Assembly (NCBI GenBank): GCA_963800235.1
Contig: CAWDAD010000001.1
Location: forward strand, 992,001-1,056,000
Length of the DNA: 64,000 bases
Origin: CAVVNP01 sp963800235
Lineage (GTDB): Bacteria; Actinomycetota; Acidimicrobiia; Acidimicrobiales; Iamiaceae
Direction: 5' to 3'
Within the stretch, counting starts at the first letter, position 1. The number at the start of each line of letters is the position of its first letter. Of the stretch, positions 28,136-36,827 are shown piece by piece. The position numbers and the translations under genes were made by a program. The notes under the pieces are model-generated. The model saw only the letters and a program-made list of their open reading frames with translations, was not told where the DNA came from and did no database searches.

Positions 28136-28648
28136 GTGGGTGAGATCCGGTGCCGGGTGGCCGGGGCCGAGGACTTCGCCTTCCTGGCGACCATGCTCGG
28201 CGAGGCCGCGGTCTGGCGGCCGGAGAAGCCGACCCCGACCGGCGAGCAGGTGCTGGCCGATCCCCGCTATGCGATGTACCTGGCGGGCTGGCCGCGGCCC
28301 GGCGACCACGGGCTGATCGCCGAGGACGACGGGCGGGTGGGCGCGGCGTGGTTCCGGACCTACACCGAGGCGAGCCCCGGCTACGGCTTCGTCGCCGAGG
28401 ACGTGCCCGAGGTCTCGATCGCGGTCGTCGCCTCCCGGCGCGGCGAAGGGATCGGCCGACGGCTGCTCCTCGACCTGGTCGAGGCCGGCGAGGCGCTGGG
28501 CCACCCGACGCTGAGCCTCAGCGTCGCCGACGAGAACCCGGCCCGTCGCCTGTACGAGTCGACCGGCTTCGTCCCGGTCGGGAAGCACGGCCACACCTGG
28601 ACGATGGTCCGACACGCCGGCCCATCCAGCCCTGCCGCGTCGGGCTAG
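28136..28648 (+). CDS. GNAT-family N-acetyltransferase
   Basis: 170 aa. The acetyl-CoA-binding loop is VASRRGEGIGRRLL (R/Q-x-x-G-x-G/A pattern) and the C-terminal signature is LSVADENPARRLYESTGFVPVG. The substrate cannot be deduced. It follows the secreted DUF4214 gene by 77 nt. Confidence 0.9.
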   Translation: MGEIRCRVAGAEDFAFLATMLGEAAVWRPEKPTPTGEQVLADPRYAMYLAGWPRPGDHGLIAEDDGRVGAAWFRTYTEASPGYGFVAEDVPEVSIAVVASRRGEGIGRRLLLDLVEAGEALGHPTLSLSVADENPARRLYESTGFVPVGKHGHTWTMVRHAGPSSPAASG

Positions 28649-28671
28649 GTGGCGGGCGGGGAGGGGGTCGG

Positions 28672-29865
28672 TCAGTCCTCGAGGGCGGCGTAGGCGCCGG
28701 TCCAGAAGTCCTGGATGACCGGCGGCGGGGGGAACGGACCGGTGAAGGCGTCGGTGCTGAGCACGATGCCGACGAGCCGGTTGGCGGGGTCGTTCGACCA
28801 CACGCTGCCGAGGCCGCCGGCCCAGCCGTAGGACCCGGCGGGGGGACCGAGACCGGTGCGACGCACCTGCACGCCGAGACCGAAGCCCCACCCCTGCGAG
28901 CCGTCGGGCAGCGGGCCGGGCGCGCCGTGGGCGACGTCGATCTGGTCGGCGGTCATGGCGTCGACGGAGGCCTGCGACAGCAGCCGTGAGTCGTCCGGAA
29001 GCCTCCCGCCCGACCGCAGCATCCGGGCGAAGGCGTGCAGGTCGTCGAGCGTCGAGACCAGTCCGGCGGCCCCCGAGGGGAACGCCGGCGGGGCCGACCA
29101 CTGGCCGCCGGGCGGGTCGAAGACGAACCGCTCACCGGCTGGGTCGGCGCCGTAGCAGGCGCCGAAGCGGCTCCGGTCGGCCACGCTGAAGGCGGTGTCG
29201 GCCATGCCCAGCGGCTCGAACAGGCGGTCGCGCAGCACCAGGTCGAGCGGCCGGCCGGCGGCGCGGGCGACGAGGACGCCGAGCACGTCGGCCCCGGTGT
29301 TGTAGAGCCACCGCTCGCCAGGCTGGTACAGGAGCGGCAGCGTCGAGAGCCGGCGCATCCACTCGTCCGGCGGGGGCGGGACCTGCGGCCGGGGCGGCCC
29401 GTCGCCGAGCTCGAGCTCGCCCATCGCCTCGAGGAGCGGCTGCGGCCAGGGAGCGGCGAAGTCCATGCCCAGGCCGAGCCGGAACGTCAGCACGTCGTGG
29501 AGCGTGATCGGCCGCACGGCGTCCACCGTCTCGCCGTCGATCGGACCGCGCCCGTCGACGAGCACCCGCCGGTCGGCCAGCTCGGGGAGCAGGTCGTCGA
29601 CGGGATCGTCGAGCCGCAGCTCGAGCTCCTCCACCAGGACGAGCGCCGCCGCGGCCACGATCGGCTTGGTCATCGACGAGATGCGGAAGACGCTGTCGCG
29701 CCGCACCGGCGTGGGTTCGCCCCGCACGCGATCGCCGGCGACACCGACCTCGACCCGACCGCCGACGTCGAGCAGCCAGGCGACGCCGCCGACGCGGTCC
29801 TGCTCGACGTGGCGCTGCATGGCCCGAGCGAGGCGCTCGAGACGGTGCGGATCGAGGGCGCTCAT
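28672..29865 (-). CDS. Serine hydrolase, class C beta-lactamase/esterase family
   Basis: 397 aa. The nucleophile motif is SMTK (about residue 64), the second motif is YNTG (YxN) and the third is WAGGLG, replacing KTG/HTG. There is no signal peptide, so it is probably a cytoplasmic esterase or peptidase-like enzyme rather than an exported beta-lactamase. TACCGT lies about 10 nt before the ATG on its strand. Confidence 0.88.
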   Translation of the reverse strand: MSALDPHRLERLARAMQRHVEQDRVGGVAWLLDVGGRVEVGVAGDRVRGEPTPVRRDSVFRISSMTKPIVAAAALVLVEELELRLDDPVDDLLPELADRRVLVDGRGPIDGETVDAVRPITLHDVLTFRLGLGMDFAAPWPQPLLEAMGELELGDGPPRPQVPPPPDEWMRRLSTLPLLYQPGERWLYNTGADVLGVLVARAAGRPLDLVLRDRLFEPLGMADTAFSVADRSRFGACYGADPAGERFVFDPPGGQWSAPPAFPSGAAGLVSTLDDLHAFARMLRSGGRLPDDSRLLSQASVDAMTADQIDVAHGAPGPLPDGSQGWGFGLGVQVRRTGLGPPAGSYGWAGGLGSVWSNDPANRLVGIVLSTDAFTGPFPPPPVIQDFWTGAYAALED

Positions 29866-30086
29866 GTGGGCTTCGACGGTAGAGCCGCCGCCGACTCATC
29901 GACCGCAGGCGACCCGGGCCTTCCTGTCCGACGGCGGTCGACCCTTCCCTCGCGCCGCCTGCCCGAGCCGTTCAGCGCAGATGGGGGCCCCACACGGCCC
30001 GAACTGCGCCCACCACCGCGGCGACGGCCCGGCCACGGTGGGCTGATGGGAGATGATGAGCCGATGCGGGTGCTGGAGCCTTCGCC

Positions 30087-30509
30087 GTGACCGCCACCCC
30101 CGACCAGCTCGTGACGTCCGAGCGGGCCGTCCGCCGGGCCCTCGTCACCCTCGAGCACATGAACAGCGAGAACACCCAGGAGTGGCACCGCACCATGGCC
30201 ACCTTCAGCCACCCCCGCTACGAGCTCCCCGACGGTCGTATCGTCGACGGCCGCGATGGCGTCCTCGACTACTGGATCGAAGGCCGCCGGGCGATCCCCG
30301 ACCAGCGCAACGAGCTCATCAGCATCGAGATCTGCGACGGCGGGGAGGTCCTCCTCCACTTCCACCTGCGCGGCACCCCCCGGGACGGCGGTGACGCGTT
30401 CGAGACCGTCCTCTGGGCGGTCTTCGACTTCGACGACGACGACCTGATGACCAACGAGCGCGTCTACGTCGACCGCCCCAGCCCCGAGGTCATCGCCGGC
30501 ACCGCCTGA
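30087..30509 (+). CDS. SnoaL/NTF2-like domain protein
   Basis: 140 aa. WHRTMATFSHPRYELPDGRI, then RDGVLDYWIEGRRAIPDQRN, is the SnoaL-like steroid-isomerase fold arrangement. The GTG start has no clear ribosome-binding site. It is a relative of the 14860 gene by fold only. Confidence 0.8.
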   Translation: MTATPDQLVTSERAVRRALVTLEHMNSENTQEWHRTMATFSHPRYELPDGRIVDGRDGVLDYWIEGRRAIPDQRNELISIEICDGGEVLLHFHLRGTPRDGGDAFETVLWAVFDFDDDDLMTNERVYVDRPSPEVIAGTA

Positions 30510-30596
30510 GCCGACACTCGCGGCAACGCCGTGCCGGGGAGCAGCGGACGCCCGGGGGCCGGTGGCCACGGTCAGGGGCGACGCGCCGCGCTCGTC

Positions 30597-30932
30597 TCAG
30601 TCCTCGGCGCGACGAGGGAGGTGCGGAGCCAGGTCCTCCAACAGGCGGCGCTTGCCACGCGCGCCGACGAGTCGGGTCCGCTCCTCGCCGTCGACGTACA
30701 GCACCATGGTCGGCACCGACATCACACCGAGCCGCAGGGGCACCTCGGTGTTGGCGTCGGTGTCGAGCGATGCGATGACCAGGTCGTCGCGCTCGATCGC
30801 CAGCTCGTCGAGGATGGGCTCGAGCTGCCGGCAGGGTGGACACCAGTCAGCGGTGAGCTCGACCAGGACGGGGCGATCAGCGCCGTTCACGGTTTCGTCG
30901 AAGGTGGCGTCGGACAGGGCGTGCACGGCCAT
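30597..30932 (-). CDS. Thioredoxin
   Basis: 111 aa, the standard length. The active site is ADWCPPCRQ with a CPPC instead of the usual CGPC pair, and the cis-Pro loop is SVPTMVLY. CPPC raises the redox potential relative to CGPC in model thioredoxins. The ATG follows GAGGAG by about 7 nt. It is transcribed away from the merR-like gene and controlled by a mer-type operator, which is unusual for a thioredoxin. Confidence 0.93.
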   Translation of the reverse strand: MAVHALSDATFDETVNGADRPVLVELTADWCPPCRQLEPILDELAIERDDLVIASLDTDANTEVPLRLGVMSVPTMVLYVDGEERTRLVGARGKRRLLEDLAPHLPRRAED

Positions 30933-30972
30933 CTCAGGCTCCTCGGCAGCTCGGGGTTTCGGTCGCGTGCGA

Positions 30973-31004
30973 ACGGTACGGTCCGTACCCCGGTACGGAG
31001 TCAA
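30973..31004 (-). promoter_or_regulatory. MerR-type promoter/operator driving the thioredoxin gene
   Basis: On the minus strand the -35 TTGACT (30999-31004) and a -10 TACCGT (30973-30978) are separated by 20 bp. The spacer contains the 16-bp palindrome CCGTACC-GG-GGTACGG (30983-30998). The stretched spacer with a central dyad is the hallmark of MerR-family promoters, and the arm sequence matches the classic mer operator (TTGACTCCGTAC...GTACGG). Confidence 0.85.
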
Positions 31005-31089
31005 GGCCCTCCGGTACCGCGTCGAGGACCCGGGTCCCGCAGTCGGGCCGGGTACGCCGGACGCCCGATCCGCCCGTAGCCTGCGTCGG

Positions 31090-31470
31090 GTGGACGGCTG
31101 CACCATCGGCGAGTTGGCCGACGCGGCGGGCGTGTCCGTGGAGACCGTCCGCTTCTACCAGCGACGGCAGCTCCTCCCCGAACCCGAGCGTGTCGGTGGT
31201 CGATACCGGCGCTACGGCGACGACGACCTCGACCGGCTGCGCTACATCCGGCGGGCCAAGGAGCTCGGCTTCACCCTGGCCGAGGTCGCCGAGCTGCTCG
31301 ACGCGGCGACCTCCGGATCGCCTGACGCCATCCTGCGCGCCACCCGGGCCCGGCTGGCGGACCTCGATGCGCAGGCCGCTCGCATCGACGACCAGCGGCG
31401 CCGGTTGCGGCTGCTGGCACGGGCCTGCGACGACGGCTCAGGCGGCTGCCTCGACCTCGAAGCCGGCTGA
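31090..31470 (+). CDS. MerR-family regulator, CueR/MerR-like metal-sensor type
   Basis: 126 aa. The HTH starts TIGELADAAGVSVETVRFYQRR and continues with GGRYRRYGDDDLDRLRYIRRAKELGFTLAEVAELL. The C-terminal loop has Cys113 and Cys120 (C-x6-C). The third MerR mercury ligand, a Cys in the dimer helix, is replaced by a Ser-containing stretch (TSGSP), as in CueR-type sensors of monovalent ions. TAGCCT lies 7 nt before the GTG. It probably acts on the dyad in the divergent region. The ligand (Cu/Ag/Au, Hg or a thiol-oxidising signal) is not settled. Confidence 0.88.
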   Translation: MDGCTIGELADAAGVSVETVRFYQRRQLLPEPERVGGRYRRYGDDDLDRLRYIRRAKELGFTLAEVAELLDAATSGSPDAILRATRARLADLDAQAARIDDQRRRLRLLARACDDGSGGCLDLEAG

Positions 31471-31750
31471 TCGAGCGCCCGGCGTTCGAGGCGCGACCGG
31501 TGGCCACAGGTGGAAGCTCGAGCACGAGCCGAAGTCACCCGAGCACGCGTTCGCGCGGTGGATCCAGTCGTTCGAGGAGCTGGCGGCCGGCGACATGATC
31601 GACGCCCGATGCCACCGCTCGACGAGGCACGGACGATCGCTCGTCTGGTGGCCGGCCCCGGTACGAAGGCGACGGCCGGGCAGGCCTGGCGCACGGTCGT
31701 GGCGATCGGTGCCGTGATCGATCTCGACGCTGTGACCTGGACTTTCGAGG
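31471..31750. other. Stretch without a recognised gene
   Basis: No complete gene is seen. On the plus strand, near 31508-31680, a frame reads WKLEHEPKSPEHAFARWIQ followed by SFEELAAGDMIDARC, which looks protein-like. It has no convincing start and soon becomes Arg/Trp-rich. It may be a gene remnant beside the tRNA. Confidence 0.35.
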
Positions 31751-31824
31751 CGCCCTCGGCAGGACTCGAACCTGCGACCGTCGGATTAGAAGTCCGGTGC
31801 TCTGTCCAGCTGAGCTACGAGGGC
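31751..31824 (-). tRNA. tRNA-Arg (anticodon TCT)
   Basis: 74 nt on the minus strand. The acceptor stem is GCCCTCG/CGAGGGC, the D arm is GCTC/GAGC, and the anticodon loop CTTCTAA gives TCT. The T arm is GCAGG/CCTGC and the discriminator is G. The outermost anticodon-stem pair is a C-A mismatch. CCA is not encoded. Between here and 32000 (about 175 nt) I see only a promoter-like CTACGGT and no gene. Confidence 0.97.
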
Positions 31825-31999
31825 ATGGCGCTGCACTGGTTCGCCGCACGCCGATGGCGATGCTAGGGGCCATGTGGTAAGGAACCGCCCGATCGACGGC
31901 CTCGGGCCGGCGGTGGCCGAGCGGCGGCGAGCGGCGGCGGGCGCCGATCGCTACGGTCCGGGGCAGCACCGTCGAGCTCGAACGGGAGGGAGCCGAACG

Positions 32000-32935
32000 A
32001 TGCAGAGCCCCCAGGCAGCGGCGCGCCGGACGCACCGGGCCGACCGGGCGGCCCGGAGATCGCCGGCCCTGATCGCCGCGCTGGCCGCCGTCGCCGCCCT
32101 CGTCCTGGTCGGGTGCAGCAGCGCCGATGGCGGTTCGGGCTCCGACGGATCCTCCGGCGCCGCCACCGACACCACCGCTGCCACCGACGCCGCAACCGAC
32201 ACCGCCGACACCGGCACCGGGACCGCCGACGACCTGTTCGACGGCGACGCCCGCACGCTGGTGGTCCGCGTCGTCTCGAGCAACGGCTACACCCGCAACT
32301 TCCCCGGCGCCGACCGGCCGCCGACGGTGTCGATCTACGGCGACGGCACCGTGCTCGGCTACCGGAACCAGGCCGCCCTGGCCCCCGACATGGTGCGGAC
32401 CGAGGCCGACCGGGCGGCCGTGCGGCGTGCCGTCGCCCGCCTCGACGACGCCGGGCTGCTCACCGGCAAGGCCGACCTCGGACGGCCGGACATCACCGAC
32501 CTGGGCACCACCACCGTCCGCGTCCGGGCGGCCGGCCGCGACGTGGCGATCGACGCCTACGGGCTCGGCAGCAGCAGCGGCCTCGACGCCGGGCAGCGCC
32601 GCGCCCGCGCCGTGGTGTCCGGCTTCATCGACGTGGCCGAGGCCCAGCTCCGGCGCTCACCACGACCGTGGACCGGCTACCGGCTGGCGGTCCGCACCGC
32701 CGACGCCGGACCCGACCGGGCCGGGGGCATCGGCTCGACCCGCATCCTCGACTGGCCGCTCGACCTGCTGACGAGGAGCGGCGCGTGCCTGGTGCTCGAG
32801 CCCGACCAGGCGGCCCGGGTGGTCGACGCCGCCGGCGACGCCGAGCGCACCGCCCAGTGGCGATCGAACGGCCGCCTCTGGGCACTGCTCCTCTACCCGG
32901 TGCTCCCCGATCAGCAGGGGTGTCCCTCGGACTGA
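32000..32935 (+). CDS. Lipoprotein of unknown function
   Basis: 311 aa. The signal peptide ends in the lipobox LVGCSS (Cys near residue 39), after which a Ser/Thr/Asp/Ala-rich linker of about 40 residues tethers the domain. The folded part contains VSIYGDGTVLGYRN and TTVRVRAAGRDVAIDAYGLG, beta-rich and probably extracellular. A second Cys pair (SGACLVLE; QQGCPSD) may form a disulfide. GGGAGGG lies 9 nt before the ATG. No family is recognised. Confidence 0.85.
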   Translation: MQSPQAAARRTHRADRAARRSPALIAALAAVAALVLVGCSSADGGSGSDGSSGAATDTTAATDAATDTADTGTGTADDLFDGDARTLVVRVVSSNGYTRNFPGADRPPTVSIYGDGTVLGYRNQAALAPDMVRTEADRAAVRRAVARLDDAGLLTGKADLGRPDITDLGTTTVRVRAAGRDVAIDAYGLGSSSGLDAGQRRARAVVSGFIDVAEAQLRRSPRPWTGYRLAVRTADAGPDRAGGIGSTRILDWPLDLLTRSGACLVLEPDQAARVVDAAGDAERTAQWRSNGRLWALLLYPVLPDQQGCPSD

Positions 32936-32994
32936 CCGCAGGCTCCGCCCGGTCGCCGACCCCCGGTCCCCACCGGCGTCTCCCGACCTCCCGG

Positions 32995-33014
32995 CCCCGG
33001 CGGACCCGCCGGGG
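32995..33014. terminator. Hairpin downstream of the lipoprotein gene
   Basis: The perfect 9-bp arms CCCCGGCGG/CCGCCGGGG flank AC. There is no U-tract, as is usual for terminators in very GC-rich Actinobacteria. It lies 60 nt after the lipoprotein stop. Confidence 0.4.
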
Positions 33015-33064
33015 TCGCGCCGGGTCTTCGGCCGACCCGCCGGTGGCGGACAGACTGAGCGACG

Positions 33065-34348
33065 ATGAGCGAGGACCGGGCCGCCGACGCACCTGCCGCG
33101 CCCGGCGCGTCCGCTGCGCCCACCGGTTCGGCCCTGCCCCCGCTCGGCTACCAGCCCTCGCTCGACGGCATCCGCGCCCTGGCCATCGGACTGGTCGTCC
33201 TCTTCCACACCGATCGGGGCGGTCACCTCCCGGTGCTCGCCGGCGGGTTCCTCGGCGTGGACGTGTTCTTCGTGCTGTCCGGGTTCCTGATCACCTCGCT
33301 CATGCTCGACGAGCACGCCGGCGCCGGCCGCATCCGCCTCGGCGCGTTCTGGGGCCGACGGGTCGCCCGCCTCTTCCCCCTGCTGTGGGCGCTGCTGGCC
33401 TTCAACGCCCTGGCCGAGCTCCGCCCCATCGCCGGGGTGCACCCGCCGTCGCCGCTGGGGTTCCTCGCCGTGCTCGGCTACGTCGGGAACTGGCTGCCCG
33501 CCCTCGGCCACAACGGGCTGTTCGGTCTCGAGTACGTGTGGTCGCTGTCGGTCGAGGAGCAGTTCTACGTGGTCTGGCCGCTGGCGGTCACCGGCCTGCT
33601 GCTCCTCGTCGCCGGCCGGCGATCGCCCGCCGCTGCGTCGCCCCCGCCGGCCCCGGACGCGCCGTCGCCGGCCACGATGCCGGCACCGGCGGTCCGGACG
33701 CCCCGCGCCGTCGGCGGCAGCTCCCCCACCGTCGCCCTGGTCGCCCTGGTCGCCGCGGTGGCGGTGATGGTGCTGCGGGCGACGGTGTTCCGCCACACGT
33801 ACTTCTTCTTCAACACCCTGCTGCGCTGCGACGGGTTGCTGCTCGGCGCGGCGCTGGCGGGGTCCCGCCGGTGGTGGCAGCCGCGGATCAAGGCCGCAGG
33901 CGCGCCGCTCGCCGCCGTGCTGAGCGTCGCCGCCCTCGTGGCCATCGGCGTGGTCACCGCCGGCACCGGCAACCTCGACCCGAGCCTGCCGACCTGGAAG
34001 CTGCCCACCGTCGAGGTCGCGGTGGTCGTCCTGGCCGCCGCCCTGGTCGCCACCCCCGGGACCGCCCTGGTCCGCGCCGCCGGCTGCCGGCCGCTGGTGT
34101 GGTTGGGCCGGCGCTCCTATGCCCTCTACCTGGTGCACCTGCCGCTGTTCGACATCCTCGAGGCCCACCTCGGAGCCGACCGTCCCCGGCTGCGGGCCGT
34201 CGTCGAGATCCCGCTGGCGCTGCTGCTGGCCCACCTCGCCCACGTGCTGTGGGAGCTGCCGGTGCAGCGCCGGCTCCGGCGACTGCTGCGGGCCGAGCAC
34301 AAGCCCGCCGACCACGCCACCGCACCGGAGCGGGCGCTGGCCGTCTGA
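33065..34348 (+). CDS. Acyltransferase 3 family (OafA/YrhL-like) membrane protein
   Basis: 427 aa with about ten helices. The family start is SLDGIRALAIGLVVLFHTD (catalytic-type His), followed by GFLGVDVFFVLSGFLITSLM, a late WSLSVEEQFYVVWPL and the C-terminal SYALYLVHLPLF. These enzymes O-acetylate or O-acylate surface polysaccharides or antibiotics. An Ala/Pro-rich insertion of about 45 residues (after LVAGRRSP) interrupts the central helices. Confidence 0.93.
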   Translation: MSEDRAADAPAAPGASAAPTGSALPPLGYQPSLDGIRALAIGLVVLFHTDRGGHLPVLAGGFLGVDVFFVLSGFLITSLMLDEHAGAGRIRLGAFWGRRVARLFPLLWALLAFNALAELRPIAGVHPPSPLGFLAVLGYVGNWLPALGHNGLFGLEYVWSLSVEEQFYVVWPLAVTGLLLLVAGRRSPAAASPPPAPDAPSPATMPAPAVRTPRAVGGSSPTVALVALVAAVAVMVLRATVFRHTYFFFNTLLRCDGLLLGAALAGSRRWWQPRIKAAGAPLAAVLSVAALVAIGVVTAGTGNLDPSLPTWKLPTVEVAVVVLAAALVATPGTALVRAAGCRPLVWLGRRSYALYLVHLPLFDILEAHLGADRPRLRAVVEIPLALLLAHLAHVLWELPVQRRLRRLLRAEHKPADHATAPERALAV

Positions 34349-34414
34349 CCCGCCGATCGCCCGGCCGTCCGCCGGCCGAGCCGGGCCCGCCCGCGAGCCC
34401 GACGAGCGCGGTCG

Positions 34415-35809
34415 TCAGGCGGTGGCGTCGCTGGCGGCGGAGTCGTCGGAGCCGGGCGAGGAGCCGTTGGTCGACGGGCCAGCGCCCACGCCGGCGGAGA
34501 CGGGCCCGGCCCCGGACGGATCGTCGGCGCCCCGACGGTCACGCACCCGGATGGCGGCGAGGAACCGCTCGATGGCACGGATGGCGTGCACCGTGCGGAC
34601 CGTGCCGGCGAAGTCGAAGGCGTGCTGGGCGCCCGGCAGCTCGGCGAAGGCGACGGGCTGGTTCGACGCCTCGCGCAGCATGGTCACGAAGGCCCGGGCC
34701 TGCTCGACCGGCACCAGGCTGTCGTTGGTGCCGTGGATGGCGAAGAACGGCGGGGCGTCGGCGTTCACCCACGTCATCGACGACGCCTGCTCCCAGCGCT
34801 CGCGATCGGAGGCCAGGTCGGACTTCATCACCCGCTCGGCGAGGAACTGCTCCATGTCCGACCGGCCGGTGCCGTCGCGGTTGGTCCAGTCGTAGACGCC
34901 GTACATCGGCACCGCGCCCTGCAGGCGGGTGTCGACGTCCTCGAAGCCGGGCTGGAACGCCGACGCGTTGGGGCTGAGGGCCGCCAGCGACGCCAGGTGG
35001 CCGCCGGCCGAGCCGCCGGTGATGACCACGAAGTCGGGATCGCCGCCGTAGTCGGCGACGTGCTCCTTCACCCAGGCGATGGCCCGCTTGACGTCCACGA
35101 TGTGGTCGGGCCAGGTGGCACGCGGGCTGAGCCGGTAGTTGATGTCGACGCACACCCAGCCGTGGCCGGTCATGCGAGCCAGCAGCGGGCTGGCCTGCTG
35201 GGCCTTCTGCCCGATGACCCACGCGCCGCCGTGCACCTGCAGGAGCACCGGCGCCTTCGATCCGGCCTTCAGGTCCGGCTGCTTCCAGACGTCGAGGGTG
35301 TTGCGCCACCCGAACTCGCCGTAGGGGACGTCGGTGGCCGCGACGTAGCGACGCCGCTCGTCGCGGAACATCGAGGGCAGGGCGAGCTGGCGGCCGCTGA
35401 GGGCGGTGGCGTCGTCCTCGGTCAGCAGGTCGGCGATGCCGGCCCGGTAGTCGTCGCCCAGCGCCTCGATCAGCGCCGCCTCGAACAGCGTCTCGGACTC
35501 GGTGGCGGTGCGGTGCAGGCCCACCATGGCAGCGCCCGTGGCCGCCGAGAGGGCCAACGCCAGCTTCCCGGCGGGACGCTTCACCGCGCCGGTGGCGAGG
35601 GCGCCGAGGGCGGTGGCGGCCTTCACCGCGTCGATCTGCAGCGGGAACTCCGAGCCGATCACCCCCCAGGCGAACGACGGGGCCGAGGCCGCGCCGTGCC
35701 GGGCGAAGGGCTTGCGGGCGTTGGCGGTGAAGGCCACATCGGCCAGCGCGGCGGCCAGGTAGGCGCGCGCCAGGCGCTCGGAACGGGTGCGGTCGGTTCG
35801 CCGGCTCAT
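34415..35809 (-). CDS. Alpha/beta hydrolase (HSL-like esterase/lipase)
   Basis: 464 aa. The oxyanion-hole motif is HGGAW, the nucleophile elbow is GGSAGGH, the acid is in HGTNDSLVP and the His is in GAQHAFD. The N-terminal about 190 residues are a helical region with a possible hydrophobic segment (KLALALSAATGAAMVGL), resembling actinobacterial LipQ/LipM-type esterases, which are membrane-associated. A Ser/Gly/Ala-rich tail ends the protein. ATG 35809 is chosen over an upstream in-frame start because the Arg-rich start MSRRTDRTRSERLARAY is protein-like. Confidence 0.9.
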   Translation of the reverse strand: MSRRTDRTRSERLARAYLAAALADVAFTANARKPFARHGAASAPSFAWGVIGSEFPLQIDAVKAATALGALATGAVKRPAGKLALALSAATGAAMVGLHRTATESETLFEAALIEALGDDYRAGIADLLTEDDATALSGRQLALPSMFRDERRRYVAATDVPYGEFGWRNTLDVWKQPDLKAGSKAPVLLQVHGGAWVIGQKAQQASPLLARMTGHGWVCVDINYRLSPRATWPDHIVDVKRAIAWVKEHVADYGGDPDFVVITGGSAGGHLASLAALSPNASAFQPGFEDVDTRLQGAVPMYGVYDWTNRDGTGRSDMEQFLAERVMKSDLASDRERWEQASSMTWVNADAPPFFAIHGTNDSLVPVEQARAFVTMLREASNQPVAFAELPGAQHAFDFAGTVRTVHAIRAIERFLAAIRVRDRRGADDPSGAGPVSAGVGAGPSTNGSSPGSDDSAASDATA

Positions 35810-35906
35810 CGACCCAGCATCCCGCGACACCCCACCCGGCGCCAACGTCGGCTGACGGGCGCCGTGGAGCCGGGGAGGAGATCGGCCGCCCAGCGAGGGA
35901 GCCGGT

Positions 35907-36827
35907 TCAGGCCTCGGGGGTGGGACGAACCGCAGCGTCGGCGGTCGGGGGCGCAGACGGCGGCGCGGCGAAGGTGGCGGTGGCGTCGAAGTTGGCCCGG
36001 CGGCCGGCCCGCCGCAGGGCGGCCAGCACCGGACGGCCCACCGCCAGGATGAGCACGGCGTTGCCGAGCGCCCGGGGGATGTCGAAGCCGAGGGCGGTCG
36101 AGAGGTGGAACGCCCAGAACCGGCGCAGGTTGTCGACCAGCGGGTCGCCCGGCACGAACCGGACGCCGGGGCCGAGGCCCTGGGTCACGTACGGCCAGAA
36201 CCACAGGTCGAGCAGGAGCCCGAACAGGAACCCGGCGACGGCCCCGTAGACCGCCAGCATCACCAGCTCGGCCCGCCCCCGGGCCGGCGGCAGGCAACCG
36301 GCGAGGAACCCCACCCACGCGGCGCCGAGCATCTGGAACGGCAGCCACGGCCCCACCCCGCCGATGAGCAGCCCGGAGACGAACAGGGTCAGGGCGCCGA
36401 GCACGAACCCGAAGCCCCGCCCCAGCACCCGGCCGGCGGGCACCAGCAGGAAGAACACCGGCGTGAAACCGGTGACGCCGGTGCCCGGCAGCCGCAGGGC
36501 GGCACCGCAGGCGGTGAGGACCCCGAGCACGGCCACCGCCTTGGAGTCGAGCCGTCCCGATGCCAGCTCGACCAGGACGACCGCGACCAGGAGCGGCAGG
36601 ACCACCACGAACAGCCACGGTGCGTCGGCGGCGTGGGCGGTGCTCGCGTCGCCGGCCGGCCGGGTGAAGAGCGGCCACACGAAGGCGACGATCCCGACCA
36701 AGGAGGCCAGGGCCAGCACGGCGCTGGCCCGGAAGCGGAGGCGCACCACTTGGTGGTCGACCCGGGCCGGTCGACGGTCGGCATCCGCCCCGGCCGCGGA
36801 CGCGGGCGGTCGGGCGGTCGTGGTCAC
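35907..36827 (-). CDS. ECF transporter substrate-binding (S) component, putative cobalamin
   Basis: 306 aa with about eight hydrophobic segments, longer than the usual 180-220 residue S component. After a polar N-terminal tail the membrane part begins FRASAVLALASLVGIVAF. GVGPWLPFQMLGAAWVGFLAG is a typical ECF S-component loop. It is the last gene of the riboswitch-controlled operon and its GTG overlaps the ecfA stop (GTGA, 36824-36827). S components bind the vitamin and dock on the T/A module. Cobalamin specificity is inferred from the riboswitch and upstream transcobalamin-like genes, not from residues. Confidence 0.85.
   Translation of the reverse strand: MTTTARPPASAAGADADRRPARVDHQVVRLRFRASAVLALASLVGIVAFVWPLFTRPAGDASTAHAADAPWLFVVVLPLLVAVVLVELASGRLDSKAVAVLGVLTACGAALRLPGTGVTGFTPVFFLLVPAGRVLGRGFGFVLGALTLFVSGLLIGGVGPWLPFQMLGAAWVGFLAGCLPPARGRAELVMLAVYGAVAGFLFGLLLDLWFWPYVTQGLGPGVRFVPGDPLVDNLRRFWAFHLSTALGFDIPRALGNAVLILAVGRPVLAALRRAGRRANFDATATFAAPPSAPPTADAAVRPTPEA

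Noticed and set aside
28672..29865. Beta-lactamase conferring resistance
   Set aside because: No signal peptide and an altered third motif; the family contains many esterases.
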